DNA of 64,000 nt from Polystyrenella longa (GTDB taxonomy: Bacteria; Planctomycetota; Planctomycetia; Planctomycetales; Planctomycetaceae), in NCBI RefSeq assembly GCF_007750395.1, contig NZ_CP036281.1:4797001-4861000 (forward strand), read 5' to 3'. The translations under genes and the position numbers were made by a program. Position 1 is the first letter of the stretch. Each line of letters begins with the position of its first letter. This document shows positions 61,571-64,000 of the stretch, one piece after another. The notes below the pieces were generated by a model that did no database searches, was not told where the DNA came from, and worked only from the letters and a program-made list of their open reading frames with translations.

Positions 61571-64000
61571 ATGATGGATAAGAACTTAGATTTAATACCT
61601 CGAATCTCCCACGGTTCGAACAGTTCTCCCAGCGTGGTTAGCTCCCGCGTACGACGGCGAGCGTTCGCCCTGACGACGGGCTCGTTACGGACGCTGTTGA
61701 ACTCATTCCTCTGCTTCGCACTGCTGGCAGTGGCCGGGTTCTCGCAGGAAGCTTACGCACAGGACGATGCAGCCGAGGAATCTCCTGCGGCACCTGCGGC
61801 CTCTGAAAATCCGCCAGCAGAGACAGAGCCCCCCGCCGAATCAGATGGCGAAACGGCAGCGGAACCCAATCCTGAAACCAACCAACAGAACAATCAATCA
61901 GTGGGCCTTCCGCGTCTGGAAGACCTTTTGACAAATTTCCCTACTGCCGAAGAGCTCATGACCAAAAAGCCATCTGACTGGCTGGTTCTGAACAAATTGG
62001 AAAACGGTAAAGAAGTCGTCCTGGAAGTTCAGCCGGTTGCCCCTCGGCCGGATACGCTTCAGAAAATCGAAACGTCGATTGATGAATTTCCTCCGTTCCC
62101 TCGAGACGCAACCGACAAACAGAAAGAGCAACACGTCCTGAAACGAGAGCAGCTCTTCAAAATGAGCATCTTCCTGCCAGATGATAAATCTGAGAAAGAA
62201 TATTTTCTCGATTACCGACAAGTGGATCGCATCCTCTATCACGAAGACAAGTTATTGCAGTGGGTAACTCAGTACGGAAACGAGGGGAAATTTCGAGAAG
62301 CTTTTGACTTACTCTTCAAACTAAAGCGACTTGTACCGGATTGGCCAGGAGTCGAAGAGCAACACGATAAACTTCTCCAAATCGAAGCCCAATACAATTT
62401 AGATAATGGAAATCCAGATTCTGCGCTCGCTCTATTGATGGCACTTTACGATCGCAATCGTAAATTTCAGGGGCTGTCCGCCGAATTCGGGAAGACCGTC
62501 AACAAACTCGTCGACGAAAGTCTCCAACAGGAGCAATACCGCCGGGCACGATTTTATCTGGGCAGACTAAGAGCCTATTTTCCAGATAATCCACTTAATG
62601 GTACATGGGAAAGTCGACTCAATAATGCAGCCCAGGATCTGATCCAGAAATCACTGAGTCAGTACGGAGAGGGGAATTATTCCGGTGCATTAGAATCGGT
62701 AAACAATGCTGCAGAGATTTGGCCAGAGGCAGATCGCCTGAATGACACCTATCGTCGAATCGCAGAACGCTACCAGGTATTAAAAGTCGGTGTGCTGCGA
62801 TTTGCAGACGATGCCAAAAACTATCCCTTCGAAACCGACGCCGAAGTACGCATTGAGAACCTGAAAAATGCGAATCTGTTTGAAAAGCAGAGTGCGCAGG
62901 AAGTCGCTCTCTACAGCAGCCCCTATCTGAGTAACTGGGTTCCCACTCGTCTGGGCAAAAAATTGACGTTCGACCTGCGTGCCCAGTTCCAGAGCTGGGA
63001 ACCGTACCAACCCTTGAACTCATTCGACATTTACGACGCCTTACAAAGGCGTCTGGAGGCAAATTCTCCTGATGCTGACGAGCGTCTGCGTAACTATATT
63101 GAAAGAGTCGACGTCAAATCGCCCAGCCGTTTTGAAATCACTTTCTCTAAAGTGCCGTTGCGTCCCGAAGCGTTGCTCTCTTTCCCTGTAGAGCATCGCG
63201 TCCCCAATCCGAATGACGAGTCTAACCAGGCGATCAATGACCTTTTCATGCCGCCCAGTCGATTCGAGTTGCAGTCATCTACAGAGACTACCAGAACGTA
63301 CGTCCGTTCGACTTCCGAGCCTTCAGAACAAACGTTGTATCATGTCGCCGCCGTCGAGGAGATCAAATACGAGTCGCTGGAAAAATCGATTCAAGGTCTC
63401 GTTCGGGGTGAAATTTCGATGTTACCCAGTGTGCGAGGAGAACTTGTCTCGTTGCTTCAGGATGATGGCCGGTTTTTCGTCCAACGCCGCTCGCTACCTC
63501 AATCGTATGTTTTGCAGTTCAATCCCAATACTGAAATGCTCAAAAATCGGGAACTCCGACGCGGTCTTGCATACGCCATTGACCGACAGGAAATTCTTCA
63601 AAACATCATTTTGCAAAGTGACAACCCGGAACTGGGTCGTGTGATTTCAGCCCCGTTCCCTTCAGAAAATCAAGCATACGACCCATTGTCCGAATTGCGA
63701 CCATACGATCTGACACTTGCCTACAGTCTCGTCGAAGCCGCCAAAGCCAACCTCAAGGAAAAGTTTGGTCCGCTCAAACTCATTTGTGTCCCCGACCCTC
63801 GCATCCGGCAGGCGGCCGAAAAGATGGTTCAGGAATGGGGACGGATCGGTTTAGAAATTGAACTTCTGGATGAAAATGCAGCGACGGACCGCAAATCGGG
63901 GTGGGACCTCGTCCTCCGTGAGCACCGTATGGCAGAACCGATTGTCGAACTCTGGCCTTACATGACGATGAGCGATGTGGCTCGTGCGGAAGATCTGGTC
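61571..64000 (+). CDS. Secreted oligopeptide-binding-type protein with helical N-terminal region (3' end off window)
   Basis: An open frame of 810 codons to the window end. The N-terminus is long and basic (VRRRAFALTTGSLRTLLN) and hydrophobic, with a signal-peptide-like cleavage near residue 62 (EAYAQ). An alanine/proline/glutamate-rich linker leads to a helical, TPR-like region (residues about 220-385). From about 390 a domain resembling ABC-transporter peptide-binding proteins (SBP_bac_5) is present: FDLRAQFQSWEPYQPLNSF, LRRGLAYAIDRQEILQNI, PDPRIRQAAEKMVQEWGRIGLEI. No ABC permease genes are in view. Codons 61571 and 61574 are both ATG. Its placement suggests it is a ligand-binding component of the same cluster. 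Confidence 0.75.
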   Translation, partial: MMDKNLDLIPRISHGSNSSPSVVSSRVRRRAFALTTGSLRTLLNSFLCFALLAVAGFSQEAYAQDDAAEESPAAPAASENPPAETEPPAESDGETAAEPNPETNQQNNQSVGLPRLEDLLTNFPTAEELMTKKPSDWLVLNKLENGKEVVLEVQPVAPRPDTLQKIETSIDEFPPFPRDATDKQKEQHVLKREQLFKMSIFLPDDKSEKEYFLDYRQVDRILYHEDKLLQWVTQYGNEGKFREAFDLLFKLKRLVPDWPGVEEQHDKLLQIEAQYNLDNGNPDSALALLMALYDRNRKFQGLSAEFGKTVNKLVDESLQQEQYRRARFYLGRLRAYFPDNPLNGTWESRLNNAAQDLIQKSLSQYGEGNYSGALESVNNAAEIWPEADRLNDTYRRIAERYQVLKVGVLRFADDAKNYPFETDAEVRIENLKNANLFEKQSAQEVALYSSPYLSNWVPTRLGKKLTFDLRAQFQSWEPYQPLNSFDIYDALQRRLEANSPDADERLRNYIERVDVKSPSRFEITFSKVPLRPEALLSFPVEHRVPNPNDESNQAINDLFMPPSRFELQSSTETTRTYVRSTSEPSEQTLYHVAAVEEIKYESLEKSIQGLVRGEISMLPSVRGELVSLLQDDGRFFVQRRSLPQSYVLQFNPNTEMLKNRELRRGLAYAIDRQEILQNIILQSDNPELGRVISAPFPSENQAYDPLSELRPYDLTLAYSLVEAAKANLKEKFGPLKLICVPDPRIRQAAEKMVQEWGRIGLEIELLDENAATDRKSGWDLVLREHRMAEPIVELWPYMTMSDVARAEDLV

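Noticed and set aside
1-64000. Mobile elements, prophage, CRISPR array, tRNA or rRNA
   Set aside because: No transposase, integrase, terminal inverted repeats, direct-repeat/spacer pattern, or recognisable RNA gene was seen.

Overview
The window looks like a chromosomal segment of a planctomycete, probably order Planctomycetales; my impression is moderate GC, roughly 50-55 percent, not computed. Evidence: a cysteine-rich YTV-repeat wall protein, an LE-R-ML type N-terminal motif on a secreted RTX protein, many signal-peptide or lipoprotein genes of unknown function, an MqnD homologue (futalosine menaquinone route), KdsA (KDO for lipopolysaccharide, so a diderm envelope), FHA and PQQ-propeller proteins, and a typical NadB with an N-terminal extension. 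I see no rRNA, tRNA, CRISPR array, insertion sequence, integrase or phage module. It reads as ordinary core chromosome with lineage-specific envelope genes.

Layout. 1-3.6 kb: a partial RTX/pectate-lyase-fold exoprotein and the YTV wall protein, both on the minus strand. 4.2-6.7 kb: a TIM-barrel sugar isomerase, a lysine-pentad histone-H1-like protein and RNase III. 7.2-11.1 kb: a DUF11-type lipoprotein and RtcB with a small overlapping upstream gene. 11.4-18.9 kb (plus strand): a GT2/GT39 pair, an aminotransferase, ribosomal protein bS21, a Maf-family pyrophosphatase, a GT4 enzyme and a membrane-anchored tyrosine phosphatase. 19-31.5 kb is mostly minus strand: secreted propeller, TlpA-like thioredoxin, SBF transporter, transglutaminase-like lipoprotein, KdsA, Dus, ketoglutarate-semialdehyde dehydrogenase, DUF455 and a 57-aa zinc ribbon; a von Willebrand A protein interrupts on the plus strand. 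31.8-37.7 kb: YjbQ-LarA, a degenerate receiver, an SSS transporter with a DapA-family lyase, and a GNAT enzyme. 37.7-49.1 kb (minus): two paralogous pseudopilin-like proteins, two secreted carbohydrate-related proteins, a membrane LRR protein with NadB, an SDR and MqnD. 49.5-54.2 kb (plus): an ABC-F protein, a sialidase-like exoprotein, DUF2238 and MazG.

The most notable block is 54.7-64.0 kb, a co-directional run: a single-pass protein where TonB would be expected, an ExbB/TolQ channel, a conventional ExbD, an ExbD fused to an N-terminal zinc ribbon, an FHA-transmembrane-PQQ-propeller protein, and a secreted protein joining a helical repeat region to an oligopeptide-binding-type domain (cut by the window end). 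I read it as a proton-motive-force-driven envelope machine with a possible phosphothreonine input. No such complete system is known to me by name, and its substrate cannot be told from the sequence.

Limits: all calls come from reading translations and motifs by eye. No alignments, structure predictions or database searches were run.
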